A DNA stretch of 64,000 bases from Hymenobacter terricola (GCF_017921975.2 NZ_JAGEMO020000004.1:1-64000), one strand, 5' to 3'; counted from the stretch's first letter, positions 33,669 to 43,161 are shown. Notes: generated by a model not told the origin, from the letters alone. Numbers and translations: made by a program.

Positions 33669-34478
33669 ATGTCCAGCCTCACTCCTTCTTTCGTGCCTCG
33701 CCTGACCGTCGTCGGGGCCGGCCCCGGCGACCCGGAGCTGCTTACCCTCAAGGGCCTGCGGGCGCTGCACGAGGCCGATGTGGTGCTGTACGACGCGCTG
33801 GCGAACGACGAGCTGCTGGCCCATATGCGGCCCGGCGCGCTGGCTGTTTTCGTGGGCAAGCGCCGGGGCGTGCGGGCGCATTCGCAGGACGAAATCAACG
33901 CGCTGATTGTGCGCTACGCCTGGCAATATGGCCACGTGGTGCGCCTGAAGGGCGGCGACCCGTTCGTGTTTGGGCGCGGCCGCGAGGAAATGCTTTATGC
34001 CGAAGCGCACGGCTTGGCCACGGCTTACGTGCCGGGCATCAGCAGTGCGGTGGCGGCGGCGGGCAGCATCGGAATTCCGGTTACGCACCGGGGGCTGAGC
34101 GAGGGCTTCCGGGTGATTACGGCCACTAATGCCCAGGGGCAGCTTTCGAATGAAATCCGACAGGCGGCCCGCACGCCCCGGGTCACGACGGTTATTCTAA
34201 TGGGATTGAATCAGTTGCCGACCATTACCGCCTTGTTTCAGCAGTTTGGCGGGGCGACGGTGCCGGTAGCCATCATCCAGAACGGCACGCTGCCAAATGA
34301 GCGCATCGTGACCGGCACCGTGGCCGATGTGGCCGCCAAAGCCGCCGATGCCGGCATCGGCGCGCCGGCCGTCATCGTGATTGGCGAAGTGGTGCGGCTG
34401 GTGAAAGAAGCGCCGCTGGCCCGGGTTGCTTTTTCGGTCCTGCTGACGGTGCGCGAGCAATATGCCAAAGCTGCCTGA
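33669..34478 (+). CDS. cobA: Uroporphyrinogen-III C-methyltransferase
   Basis: Methylates uroporphyrinogen III twice with SAM to give precorrin-2, the first step to siroheme. The 269-residue protein has LTVVGAGPGDPELLTLKG, VRLKGGDPFVFGRG, YVPGISSAVAA and GIPVTHRG, all family motifs. It has only the methyltransferase domain (SUMT type); the dehydrogenase domain is supplied by the fusion at 41486. A C-terminal tail LTVREQYAKAA is usual. Confidence 0.93.
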   Translation: MSSLTPSFVPRLTVVGAGPGDPELLTLKGLRALHEADVVLYDALANDELLAHMRPGALAVFVGKRRGVRAHSQDEINALIVRYAWQYGHVVRLKGGDPFVFGRGREEMLYAEAHGLATAYVPGISSAVAAAGSIGIPVTHRGLSEGFRVITATNAQGQLSNEIRQAARTPRVTTVILMGLNQLPTITALFQQFGGATVPVAIIQNGTLPNERIVTGTVADVAAKAADAGIGAPAVIVIGEVVRLVKEAPLARVAFSVLLTVREQYAKAA

Positions 34479-34535
34479 TAGTCTAACCCTCTCCTTCCGT
34501 GCCCATTTTTTTCTCCTGAATTCTTTCCTATCGAT

Positions 34536-36419
34536 ATGCCTACGCCCGCAAATATTTCAGCCAATCCCGCTGGCTTCGACGACGATACGCTGCAACGCCT
34601 GACCTCCGGTCTCAACGCCCAGCAGCTGCTGTGGCTGAGTGGCTACCTGTATGGCCGCGCCGGTGCCGGCGCATCGGCACCGGCGCCGGCAGCATCATTT
34701 GCCAAATCGGTGGGCGCCGCTCCGCAGCTGCCGCGCCTCACCATTCTCTACGGCTCCCAAACCGGCAACAGCAAAAAGGTGGCCCTGCAAACAGCCGAAT
34801 TAGCCCGCCAGCGCGGCCTGACCGATGTGGTGGTGCAGGACATGAACGACTATGCCGGCCGCACCCTCCAAACCGAGCGCCGCCTGCTGGTGGTGGTGAG
34901 CACCCAGGGCGAGGGCGACGCGCCCATCTCGGCCGAGGACCTGCACCAGTTCCTCGGCAGCAGCAAGGCTCCGAAATTGCCCGAGCTGCGCTACGCCGTA
35001 CTGGCCCTCGGCGACCGCAGCTACCTGCAATTCTGCCAGACCGGCCAGGAATTCGATGAGCGCCTGGCCGCCCTCGGGGCCCAGCGCCTGGTGGAGCGGG
35101 TGGATTGCGACGTGGATTTCCAGGAGCCCGCCCGGCAGTGGGCCGAGCGGGTGCTGGCCGAATTGCTGGCCGGGGCGCAGTTGGATTCCGTTGCGGCCGA
35201 AGTCGGCATTCGGCAGGAAGCCACGCCGTCGAGCCGGATAGTGGTGCCCGCCGGGCCGGCCGTGAATTTCCCCCTCGGCATCGAGTTGGAAGAACCGCTG
35301 GAATACTCGCGCCACAACCCGTTTTTTGCGCCGGTGCTGGAGAAAATTCAGCTCAACGGCCGGGGTTCCTCCAAAGAAACGTTCCACCTGGAATTGTCGC
35401 TGGCTGGGTCGGGCCTACGCTACGAGCCGGGCGATTCCCTGGCCGTGCTGCCCGTGAATGGGGCCCAGTTGGTTGCCGAAGTCGTGCAGGCCGCCCGTCT
35501 GCACGCCGATGCGCCGGTGCGGCTCGATGAGACGGAGCTGGACCTCGCCACCGCCCTCACCGGCCACCGCGAGCTGACCACCCTCACCCGCGACGTGCTG
35601 GAGCGCTACGCGGGCCTGTCCCCCCGGCACGGCCGCCTGCGCGAGCTGCTCGATGGTGACCGCACGCAGCTGCAACACTACCTCTACGGCCGCGATGTAG
35701 CCGATTTGCTCACCGAATACCCGGCCGAATTATCGGCCCAGCACCTGGTTGCGGTGCTCCGGCCCCTGCAGTCGCGGGCCTATTCCATCGCCTCCAGCCT
35801 GTTGGCCCACCCCGACGAAGCCCACCTGACCGTGGGCGCGCTGCGCTACCACGCGCAGGGCCGCCACAAGCGCGGCGCGGCTTCGACCTTTTTAGCCGAA
35901 CAACTGGGCATCGACGGGCTGGCGCGGGTTTTCGTGGAGCGCAACGAGTACTTCAAGCTGCCGACGGACCCCGATACCGACATCATCATGGTGGGCGCGG
36001 GCACGGGCGTGGCCCCGTTCCGCGCCTTTGTGGAGGAGCGGGTGGAGCTGGGCGCTGCCGGCCGCAACTGGCTGCTGTTCGGCAACCCGCACTTCACCAC
36101 CGATTTCCTCTACCAAACCGAGTGGCAGCAGCACCTCAAGCGCGGCGGCCTGCATCAGTTCGACGTGGCCTTTTCCCGCGACCAGGCCGATAAGCTCTAC
36201 GTGCAGCATCGCCTGCTCGAAAACGCCCGCGACGTATTCGGCTGGCTCGAAAACGGCGCACATTTCTACGTCTGCGGCGATAAAACGCGCCTGGCCAGCG
36301 CCATCCAAACGGCCCTCACCACCATTGTGCAGCAGCAAGGCGGCTTCTCGGCCGACGATGCTGCCGCCTACGTGCATAACCTCAAAAAGCAGCGCCGCTA
36401 CCTGGAGGACGTGTATTAA
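34536..36419 (+). CDS. cysJ: NADPH-sulfite reductase flavoprotein (alpha) subunit
   Basis: Passes electrons from NADPH via FAD and FMN to the CysI hemoprotein. The 627-residue protein has an N-terminal flavodoxin domain (ILYGSQTGNSKKVA, residues ~69-82; VSTQGEGDAP), an FAD/connection domain (RAYSIASSLLAHP, FAD-binding RxYS) and a C-terminal NADPH domain (MVGAGTGVAPFRAF; YVCGDKTRLASAI), ending in RRYLEDVY. Complete and typical. Confidence 0.93.
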   Translation: MPTPANISANPAGFDDDTLQRLTSGLNAQQLLWLSGYLYGRAGAGASAPAPAASFAKSVGAAPQLPRLTILYGSQTGNSKKVALQTAELARQRGLTDVVVQDMNDYAGRTLQTERRLLVVVSTQGEGDAPISAEDLHQFLGSSKAPKLPELRYAVLALGDRSYLQFCQTGQEFDERLAALGAQRLVERVDCDVDFQEPARQWAERVLAELLAGAQLDSVAAEVGIRQEATPSSRIVVPAGPAVNFPLGIELEEPLEYSRHNPFFAPVLEKIQLNGRGSSKETFHLELSLAGSGLRYEPGDSLAVLPVNGAQLVAEVVQAARLHADAPVRLDETELDLATALTGHRELTTLTRDVLERYAGLSPRHGRLRELLDGDRTQLQHYLYGRDVADLLTEYPAELSAQHLVAVLRPLQSRAYSIASSLLAHPDEAHLTVGALRYHAQGRHKRGAASTFLAEQLGIDGLARVFVERNEYFKLPTDPDTDIIMVGAGTGVAPFRAFVEERVELGAAGRNWLLFGNPHFTTDFLYQTEWQQHLKRGGLHQFDVAFSRDQADKLYVQHRLLENARDVFGWLENGAHFYVCGDKTRLASAIQTALTTIVQQQGGFSADDAAAYVHNLKKQRRYLEDVY

Positions 36420-36421
36420 AC

Positions 36422-36526
36422 GGCCGTCATGCAGAGCGCAGCGAAGCATCCCGCGTGCCACTACTAATCCAATCGATTGAATTACTACCACCCGCGAGAG
36501 GCTTCGCTGCGCTCTGCATGACCGCC
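36422..36526. repeat. REP-like palindrome between cysJ and the second leader
   Basis: Arms of about 34 bases with three mismatches: CGTCATGCAGAGCGCAGCGA followed by AGCATCCCGCG on the left, and its inverse on the right. It shares the GTCATGC...GCGCAGCGAAGCAT core with the 16448 copy. Confidence 0.8.
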
Positions 36527-36569
36527 TAAAATGGTCTAAAACTACTGGCTACTCCACTCTTTCTGAGCT

Positions 36570-36632
36570 ATGAAAACGCTTACCATCCCAACGCTAATTG
36601 CCCGATACAGCCTCATTGGCTGCTGTTGTTGA
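36570..36632 (+). CDS. Short leader ORF ending in Cys-Cys-Cys
   Basis: A 20-codon ORF, MKTLTIPTLIARYSLIGCCC then TGA, beginning at ATG 36570 and ending 95 bases before the TonB receptor gene. Three consecutive cysteine codons (TGC TGT TGT) are its last codons. It parallels the CCC run in the leader before cysH and may sense cysteine for the receptor gene. It has no family. The chance probability of CCC before a stop is low but not negligible. Confidence 0.5.
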   Translation: MKTLTIPTLIARYSLIGCCC

Positions 36633-36727
36633 ATCTGCCTTCGCCCCTGCACCAGGCCCAAACGCTGGCACTGCCCATCAAGCCCGGCTGAGTCCCTTCA
36701 ACAACTTCCCTGCAATCATTTTTTGAG

Positions 36728-39625
36728 ATGAAATTTTATTCCTCCACCTTTTGGCTGTTTTTACTGCTGCTGCTGGTCAGCGCGACGGCCGCTTTTGCCC
36801 AAACCGAGCTCATTGCCATCAGTGGTGAAGTGCGAGAGAGAGGCACCAACGAACCCCTGCCCGGCGTGAGCGTGAGCGTGAAAGGCGCTACGATGGGCAC
36901 CCAAACCGACCCTGCGGGCAAATTTGAGCTGCAAGCCAAGCTGCAATATCCGTTTGTGCTGGTGTTCAATGCCATCGGCCACGATGCGCGGGAAATCGAA
37001 ATTGCCAAGGGCAGCCGGCGCATCGCCGTGTCGCTGGATTCCCGCGAAATCATCACCAACGAAGTCGTGGTATCGGCTTCGCGGGTGGAGGAAAGCCGGC
37101 TGAAATCGCCGGTGGCCATTGAAAAGCTCGATATCCGGGCCATCAAGGAAACGCCCGCACCGAGTTTTTACGACGCCTTGGAAAACGTGAAAGGCGTGCA
37201 GATGACCACCAGCAGCCTCACCTTCAAAGTGCCGAACACGCGGGGCTTCAACATTCCGAACAACTTCCGCTTCATGCAGCTGGTGGATGGCGTGGACATG
37301 CAGGCGGCCACTCTGGGCGTGCCGCTGGGCAACGCCATCGGGCCGACGGAGCTGGACATTGCCAGCGTGGAAATCACGCCCGGCGCGGCCTCGGCGCTCT
37401 ACGGCATGAACGCCATCAACGGCATGGCCAACCTCACCACCAAAAGCCCCTTCACCTACCAGGGCCTGAGCGTGTACCAGAAAGTGGGCGTGAACCACGT
37501 CGACGGCATCGACCGCGACCCGAGCGTGCTCAACGAAACGGCCATTCGCTATGCCCAGGCAGTCAATAACCGCTTTGCCTTTAAGGTGAACGGCAGCTTT
37601 ATGCGCGGCACCGACTGGCTGGCCAACACCCAAACCGACCAGAACCCGCAGAATCTGGCCTCGGCCAACCCGCGCTTCCCCGAGCTGAGCGGCCCCGCCA
37701 ACCCCGCCGCCGACCTCTGGAACCGCTACGGCGACGACAACAGCGGCAACGTGAGCATCACCATCCCCTACAACGGCCGCAACGAAACCTTCAACGTGCG
37801 GCGCACCGGCTACTACGAGCAGGACCTCACCAACCCCATCGTGCGCAACATCAAGGCCGACGCCAGCCTGCACTACAAGCTGAAGGAAAACCTGGAGCTG
37901 AGCTACGGCTACCGCTTCGGCCTGATGGACGGCGTGTTCCAGCGCGGCAACAAGATTCAGCTCGACGGCGTGACCGTGCAAAACCACAAAATCGAGTTGA
38001 AAGGCAAGGACTTCACCGCCCGCGCCTATATGCTGCTTGAGGACACCGGCAACTCTTACAACCTCAACCCGCTGGCCCTGAACCTGGACCTGCAAAACGG
38101 CTCCAATACCGTGTGGGGCAACAAATTCAGGACCGAGCTGCAAAGCCGGCTCACCGCTGGCACGGCCCTGGCCGCCGCCATGCAGCAGGCCCGCGTGGTA
38201 GCCGATGCCGGCCGCGCCCAGCCCGGCACGGCCGCCTTCAACGACCTGAAAAACCAGATTATTCACACCAATAACTGGGACAGCGGCGTGAACGTACCGG
38301 GCGCGCCCACCCCCGGCGGCGCGGCCCTCACCCAGCGCAGCCGCACCTACCACACCGAAGGCACCTGGAGCCTCGGCGACCGCATCAAGTTCGCCGATGT
38401 GCTGCTCGGGGCCGATGCCCGCCTCTACGAAGTCATTCCCGACGGCAACAACTTTGTGGATTTCAGCCGCCCGCTGGCCGAGCGCATTCAGGCCGGTGGC
38501 AACAACCTCTACTACAAGAAAGCCGGCGTGTTCGGCCAAGCTACCAAGCTCTTGCTGCAAGACCGGCTGAAGCTAACCGCCTCGCTCCGGGCCGACTACA
38601 ACCCCGAATTTTCGCCCAAAATCAACCCGCGCATCGCCGCCGTCTACACCGTGGCCGAGCAGCACAACTTCCGCGCCTCCTACCAGAACGGCTGGCGCTT
38701 TCCCTCGCTGTTCGAAGCCCTGTCCTTCGTGAACAACGGCAACGTGCGCCGCGTGGGCGGCCTGGCCCGCGTGAACGAAGGCCTGAACTACCTCGATAAT
38801 TCCTACACGCTGGCGTCCATCACCAACTTCAACGCCGCCGTGAATGCCTACGTGGCCGCCAATTCCGGCAGCACCGCTGCCCAGGCCGCCGTCCGCCCCG
38901 AAATCCGCAGCCTGCTCACCGTCGGCCACCTGCCCACCGAGCAGCCCGAGCAAATCAACGCCTACGAGGTCGGCTACCGCAGCGTACTCTTCGACAACAA
39001 GCTTTCCATCGACGCCGACGCCTACTATAACATCTACTCCGGTTTCCTGGGCCAGGTCGAAGTAAGCGTGCCCAAAAACGCCACCGGTCAGCAAGTAGCC
39101 GTGGGCTCCGATGACGCCGTGCTGGCCGCCCTCAACGCCAACCGCTCGGCCCGCCAGGACCGATACCGCGTCTATACCAACGCGTTGAACAAGTACAAGA
39201 GCTACGGCTCGACGCTGGGCCTGACGTATAACTTCTACCAGAAATTCACTATTGGCGGCAACGCCAGCTACAATAACATCTCGGCCAATAGCCAGTCCGA
39301 CATCTTCGTCACTGGCTTCAACACCCCGAGATGGGCCACCAACGTGAGCTTCGGCAACCGCGAAATCGTGCACAACATGGGTTTCAACGTGGTGTGGCGC
39401 CACCAGGACTCGTTTTACTGGGAAAGCCCGCTGGCCAACGGCCAGGTGCCCGCCTACCAAACCGTGGACGCCCAGGTGAACCTGCGCGTGCCCGTCCTCA
39501 AAACCACCATTAAAGTAGGCGGCGCCAACCTGCTGAACAACCGCTACATCCAGTACGCCGCCGGCCCCACCATCGGCGGGCTGTATTACGTGGCGTTGAC
39601 GTTTGATAATACGGTAATCCGGTAA
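36728..39625 (+). CDS. TonB-dependent receptor with a carboxypeptidase-regulatory-like domain
   Basis: A 965-residue outer-membrane transporter. Signal peptide residues 1-25 (FWLFLLLLLVSATAAFAQ), then a CarboxypepD_reg-like domain (ISGEVRERGTNEPLPGVSVSVKGA, 29-110), plug domain (VVVSASRVEESRLKSPVAIE to ~240) and a barrel ending with YYVALTFDN, with the terminal aromatic needed for insertion. It lies inside the sulfate operon and behind a Cys leader, so uptake of a sulfur source (for example a sulfonate or sulfated molecule) is plausible but inferred. No SusD partner is present. Confidence 0.85.
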   Translation: MKFYSSTFWLFLLLLLVSATAAFAQTELIAISGEVRERGTNEPLPGVSVSVKGATMGTQTDPAGKFELQAKLQYPFVLVFNAIGHDAREIEIAKGSRRIAVSLDSREIITNEVVVSASRVEESRLKSPVAIEKLDIRAIKETPAPSFYDALENVKGVQMTTSSLTFKVPNTRGFNIPNNFRFMQLVDGVDMQAATLGVPLGNAIGPTELDIASVEITPGAASALYGMNAINGMANLTTKSPFTYQGLSVYQKVGVNHVDGIDRDPSVLNETAIRYAQAVNNRFAFKVNGSFMRGTDWLANTQTDQNPQNLASANPRFPELSGPANPAADLWNRYGDDNSGNVSITIPYNGRNETFNVRRTGYYEQDLTNPIVRNIKADASLHYKLKENLELSYGYRFGLMDGVFQRGNKIQLDGVTVQNHKIELKGKDFTARAYMLLEDTGNSYNLNPLALNLDLQNGSNTVWGNKFRTELQSRLTAGTALAAAMQQARVVADAGRAQPGTAAFNDLKNQIIHTNNWDSGVNVPGAPTPGGAALTQRSRTYHTEGTWSLGDRIKFADVLLGADARLYEVIPDGNNFVDFSRPLAERIQAGGNNLYYKKAGVFGQATKLLLQDRLKLTASLRADYNPEFSPKINPRIAAVYTVAEQHNFRASYQNGWRFPSLFEALSFVNNGNVRRVGGLARVNEGLNYLDNSYTLASITNFNAAVNAYVAANSGSTAAQAAVRPEIRSLLTVGHLPTEQPEQINAYEVGYRSVLFDNKLSIDADAYYNIYSGFLGQVEVSVPKNATGQQVAVGSDDAVLAALNANRSARQDRYRVYTNALNKYKSYGSTLGLTYNFYQKFTIGGNASYNNISANSQSDIFVTGFNTPRWATNVSFGNREIVHNMGFNVVWRHQDSFYWESPLANGQVPAYQTVDAQVNLRVPVLKTTIKVGGANLLNNRYIQYAAGPTIGGLYYVALTFDNTVIR

Positions 39626-39630
39626 CGATT

Positions 39631-39736
39631 AACCTCACCCCCGGCCCCTCTCCTGCGGAGAGGGGAGCCTGACAATTTCTGACAGGAGCATAACCAGTGC
39701 CCCCTCTCCGCGGGAGAGGGGGGCAGGGGGTGAGGT
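39631..39736. repeat. Palindromic repeat between the receptor and cysI
   Basis: Arms beginning AACCTCACCCCCGGCCCCTC and ending GGGGGTGAGGTT fold back on each other. Translated on the minus strand it would read the LTPCPPLPRRGG...LSAGEGPGVR string common as a spurious peptide in Cytophagales annotation, so it is a known type of dispersed repeat in the group. Non-coding. Confidence 0.75.
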
Positions 39737-39770
39737 TACCTAGCCGCGCAGCCTTTACAAATTCCATATC

Positions 39771-41465
39771 ATGTCCTCCAAACCATCCGAAGTAGAAGTC
39801 GTCAAGGACGCCAGCAACTACCTGCGCGGCAGCATCGTCGAGAGCCTGGGCAACCGCATCACCGGCGCGCTGAACCACGACGACACCCATCTCATCAAGT
39901 TCCACGGCTCGTATCAGCAGACCGACCGCGACCTCGACAGCGAGCGCAAGCGCCAGAAGCTGGAGCCGCTGTTCTCCTTCATGATTCGGGTGCGGGTGCC
40001 CGGCGGCGCGGCCACGGCCCCACAGTGGCAGCGCATGACCGAGCTGTCGGACGAGTACGGCAACGGCACCATCAAGCTCACCACCCGCCAGGCGTTCCAG
40101 CTGCACGGCGTGCTGAAGCGCGACCTCAAAAGCACCATTCAGGGCTTCAACGACGTGCTGCTGGACAGCATCGCGGGCTGCGGCGATGTGAACCGCAACG
40201 TGATGTGCAACCCCAATCCGCACGAGTCGGCCGTGCACCAGCAGGTGTACGAGGCGGCCACCGCCATCAGCGCCCACCTCACGCCGCGCACCACCGCCTA
40301 TTGGGAGCTGTGGCTGAACGGCGAGCAGCAGACCACCACCGAGGCCGCCGACGAGGAGCCGATTTACGGCAAAACCTACCTGCCGCGCAAGTTCAAAATC
40401 GCGCTGGCCATCCCGCCCTACAACGACGTCGACATCTTCGCCAACGACATCGGCCTCATCGCCATCGAGGAAAACGGCCGGCTGCTGGGCTTCAACGTAG
40501 CCGTGGGCGGCGGCCTGGGCATGACCTTCGGCATGCCCGAAACCTATCCGCGCCTGGCCGACCTCATCGGCTTCGTGCCCGCCGATAAAGTGGTGGAGCT
40601 CTGCGAGAAAGTCGTGACCATTCAGCGCGACTGGGGCAACCGCGAAAACCGCAAATTTTCCCGCCTCAAATACACCATCGACCGCGTGGGCCTGCCGGTT
40701 TTTCAAGCCGAGCTGAACCAGCGCCTGGGCTACGACCTCATCCCGGCCCGCTCCTACCGCTTCGAAAGCTCCAGCGACGCCTTTGGCTGGTCGGGCGATG
40801 CCCAGGGCCTGTCGCACCTCACCTTGTTCATCGAAGGCGGCCGCATTCACGACCTGCCCGGCTACGGCCTGAAAACCGCGCTCAGCGAAATCGCCAACTT
40901 TCACACCGGCGATTTCCGCCTCACCGGCAACCAGAACCTGATTCTGGCCAACATCGAGGCCACCCATCGCAGCCGCATCCAGGCCATTCTGGAAGCGCAC
41001 GGCGCCTGGCCCGGCACCGCCCGCCAAACGGCATTGCGCCAGAACTCCCTGGCCTGCGTGGCCCTCAACACCTGCTCCCAGGCCTTTGCCGAAGCGGAGC
41101 GCTACCTTCCTCAATTACTTGACAAGCTGGAAACGGTAATCCGCACTCACGGCCTGGCCCAAGCAGGCATTCTGATTCGGATGACGGGCTGCCCCAACGG
41201 TTGCGCTCGCCCCTACCTCGGCGAAATTGGCCTGGTGGGCAAAGCTCCCGGCCGCTACAACCTGTACCTGGGGGCCAACTACGCCGGCGAGCGTCTGAAC
41301 AAGCTCTACCGCGAAATGCTGGACGAAGAAGGCATTCTGCGCGAGCTCACGCCCCTGCTGGCCGCCTATGCCGCCGGGCGTAACCAAGATGAACGGTTTG
41401 GCGATTTTGTCATCCGGCAAGGCTACGTGGCAGCAACTACCCACGGCCTGAACTTTCATAATTGA
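39771..41465 (+). CDS. cysI: Sulfite reductase hemoprotein (beta subunit-like)
   Basis: Reduces sulfite to sulfide with six electrons from CysJ using siroheme and a [4Fe-4S] cluster. The 564-residue protein has LIKFHGSYQQTDRD, FMIRVRVPGG, GDVNRNVMCNPNP, and the cluster cysteines in VALNTCSQAFAEAERY (CxxxxxC-type first half reduced to Cys in LACVALNTC) and GCPNGCARPYLGEIG (CxxxC). The first motif LACVALNTCSQA reads C-x5-C. Length and order match CysI rather than nitrite reductase; its siroheme comes from cobA and the fusion gene. Confidence 0.9.
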   Translation: MSSKPSEVEVVKDASNYLRGSIVESLGNRITGALNHDDTHLIKFHGSYQQTDRDLDSERKRQKLEPLFSFMIRVRVPGGAATAPQWQRMTELSDEYGNGTIKLTTRQAFQLHGVLKRDLKSTIQGFNDVLLDSIAGCGDVNRNVMCNPNPHESAVHQQVYEAATAISAHLTPRTTAYWELWLNGEQQTTTEAADEEPIYGKTYLPRKFKIALAIPPYNDVDIFANDIGLIAIEENGRLLGFNVAVGGGLGMTFGMPETYPRLADLIGFVPADKVVELCEKVVTIQRDWGNRENRKFSRLKYTIDRVGLPVFQAELNQRLGYDLIPARSYRFESSSDAFGWSGDAQGLSHLTLFIEGGRIHDLPGYGLKTALSEIANFHTGDFRLTGNQNLILANIEATHRSRIQAILEAHGAWPGTARQTALRQNSLACVALNTCSQAFAEAERYLPQLLDKLETVIRTHGLAQAGILIRMTGCPNGCARPYLGEIGLVGKAPGRYNLYLGANYAGERLNKLYREMLDEEGILRELTPLLAAYAAGRNQDERFGDFVIRQGYVAATTHGLNFHN

Positions 41466-41485
41466 TATTTCCTCTCGATATTGTC

Positions 41486-43012
41486 ATGCCAACCTCGCTC
41501 ATGGACCATCCCCTGCCGGCCTCCCCAACGGCCGGAGCCGCTGGCTCCGATGCTACGCCCAACCCGCTGTTTCCGGTTTTTCTGAAGCTGGAGCAGTTTC
41601 GGGTTTTGCTGGTGGGCGGCGGCAACGTGGGCCTGGAGAAGCTGGGGGCTATTCTGCGCAACAGCCCGGCCACGACCGTGACGGTAGTAGCCACCATTTT
41701 CCTGCCCGCCCTGCGCGAGCTGGCCGCCCGCCATACCCGCGTCCGGCTCATCGAGCGCCCGTTTCACGACAATGACCTGCCGGGCCACGACCTGATATTT
41801 GTGGCCACCGACGACCCCGCCCTCAACCGCCACATAAAGGCCGGAGCCAGCGAGTTGGGCATCCTCACCAACGTGGCCGATACGCCGGCCGAGTGTGACT
41901 TCTATCTGTCCTCCGTGGTGCAGAAAGGCGACCTGAAAATCGCCATTTCTACCAATGGCAAATCGCCCACTGTGGCCAAGCGCCTGCGCGAAGTGCTGGA
42001 AGAAACCCTGCCCGAAGAGTTGGACTCCCTGCTTCAGCAGATGACCATCATCCGCGGTCGGCTCAAAGGCGACTTCGCCCAAAAGGTAAAATCCCTCAAT
42101 GCCGTGACCGCCGAACTGGCCAACGGCCCGGCCTATGAATCGCCGGCTACGGCCTACTGGCGGCGCACGGCCACCGGCGCGCTCATCGCCTTCGCTGGCT
42201 TCATCGCGCTCAATATTCTCTCCTATTATTTCACCTGGGCCCAGGCCGTTCACCTGCTGGAGTCTTCCACCACGTTCTACACCTTTGTGGCCGTGGGCTT
42301 TATCGCGCAGCTGATTGACGGCGTGCTGGGCATGGGCTACGGCGTGGTGTCGGCCATCAGCCTGATGTCCTTGGGCCTGCACCCGGCGGCCGTGAGTGCC
42401 AGCATTCACACCGCTGAAATGTTTGCCAGCGGCGCATCGGGCTACCATCACTACAAGTTTGGCAACGTCAACAAGAAACTGTTCAAAGTGCTGCTGCTGC
42501 CGGGCATTGCCGGCTCGGTGGGCGGCGCCCTGCTGCTGGCCCACTACGGCGAGCAGTACGCCGCCTGGATTAAGCCCATCCTGGCCGTGTACCTGCTCAT
42601 TCTGGGCGTTCGCATCATCACCCGGGCTTTCAAAAAAACCGATAAGCGCCGCAAGGTGAAGCACGCGGGCTGGCTGGCCGGGGCCGGGGGCTTCCTCGAT
42701 TCGTTCGGCGGCGGGGGCTGGGGGCCGCTGGTTACCAGTACCCTCATTGCCAACGGCCGCACCCCGCAATACGTCATCGGCACGGTGAGCATTACCGAAT
42801 TCTTCGTCACGTTTGCCAGCGCCTTCACTTTTTTTGCCGTCATGGGGCTTTCGCACTGGGAAATTGTGCTGGGTCTGATTGTGGGCGGCGTGGCCGCCGC
42901 GCCCATTGCGGCCCGGCTGGCCGGGCGCATCCCCACCCGCTGGATGTTTGTGGGCGTGGGCCTGATGGTAATTTTCTGGAGCCTGTGGGCCCTGCGCAAG
43001 GTGTACTTTTGA
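41486..43012 (+). CDS. Fusion of siroheme-synthase dehydrogenase domain to a TauE/SafE permease
   Basis: A 508-residue protein. Residues ~30-220 are the precorrin-2 dehydrogenase/ferrochelatase domain (Met8/CysG-N type): VLLVGGGNVGLEK (NAD loop, 41-52), NVADTPAECDFYLSSVV with the catalytic Asp132, and STNGKSPTVAKRLREVLEE. Residues 230-508 are a TSUP/TauE-SafE membrane permease with about eight helices, LIDGVLGMGYGVVSAISL and GGGGWGPLVTSTL. ATG 41486 is chosen; cysI stops 21 bases earlier. It couples siroheme synthesis to sulfite/sulfate transport in one chain. No frameshift or stop suggests a break between the domains. Confidence 0.88.
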   Translation: MPTSLMDHPLPASPTAGAAGSDATPNPLFPVFLKLEQFRVLLVGGGNVGLEKLGAILRNSPATTVTVVATIFLPALRELAARHTRVRLIERPFHDNDLPGHDLIFVATDDPALNRHIKAGASELGILTNVADTPAECDFYLSSVVQKGDLKIAISTNGKSPTVAKRLREVLEETLPEELDSLLQQMTIIRGRLKGDFAQKVKSLNAVTAELANGPAYESPATAYWRRTATGALIAFAGFIALNILSYYFTWAQAVHLLESSTTFYTFVAVGFIAQLIDGVLGMGYGVVSAISLMSLGLHPAAVSASIHTAEMFASGASGYHHYKFGNVNKKLFKVLLLPGIAGSVGGALLLAHYGEQYAAWIKPILAVYLLILGVRIITRAFKKTDKRRKVKHAGWLAGAGGFLDSFGGGGWGPLVTSTLIANGRTPQYVIGTVSITEFFVTFASAFTFFAVMGLSHWEIVLGLIVGGVAAAPIAARLAGRIPTRWMFVGVGLMVIFWSLWALRKVYF

Positions 43013-43027
43013 GGCTATTCTATGGAT

Positions 43028-43065
43028 AGAACGTCATGCTTCGGCTGCGCTCAGCGTGACGTTCT
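43028..43065. repeat. Short hairpin of the CGTCATGC repeat family
   Basis: AGAACGTCATGC and GCGTGACGTTCT are inverted with one mismatch around TTCGGCTGCGCTCA. A shortened relative of the 16448/36422/56788 palindromes, placed just after the sulfate locus. Confidence 0.55.
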
Positions 43066-43161
43066 TCTCTTACCAAAAAACTACGAATTAGTAATAGTAA
43101 ACCGGCCCGTTGCCCGGACTCGGCTACCTTCGCGTCCGTATTACCTCAGCTACTCCCGTTC

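Noticed and set aside
39510..41114. A 534-residue minus-strand frame under cysI
   Set aside because: Antisense of the sulfite reductase; it also translates the palindromic repeat, a known source of spurious protein calls.
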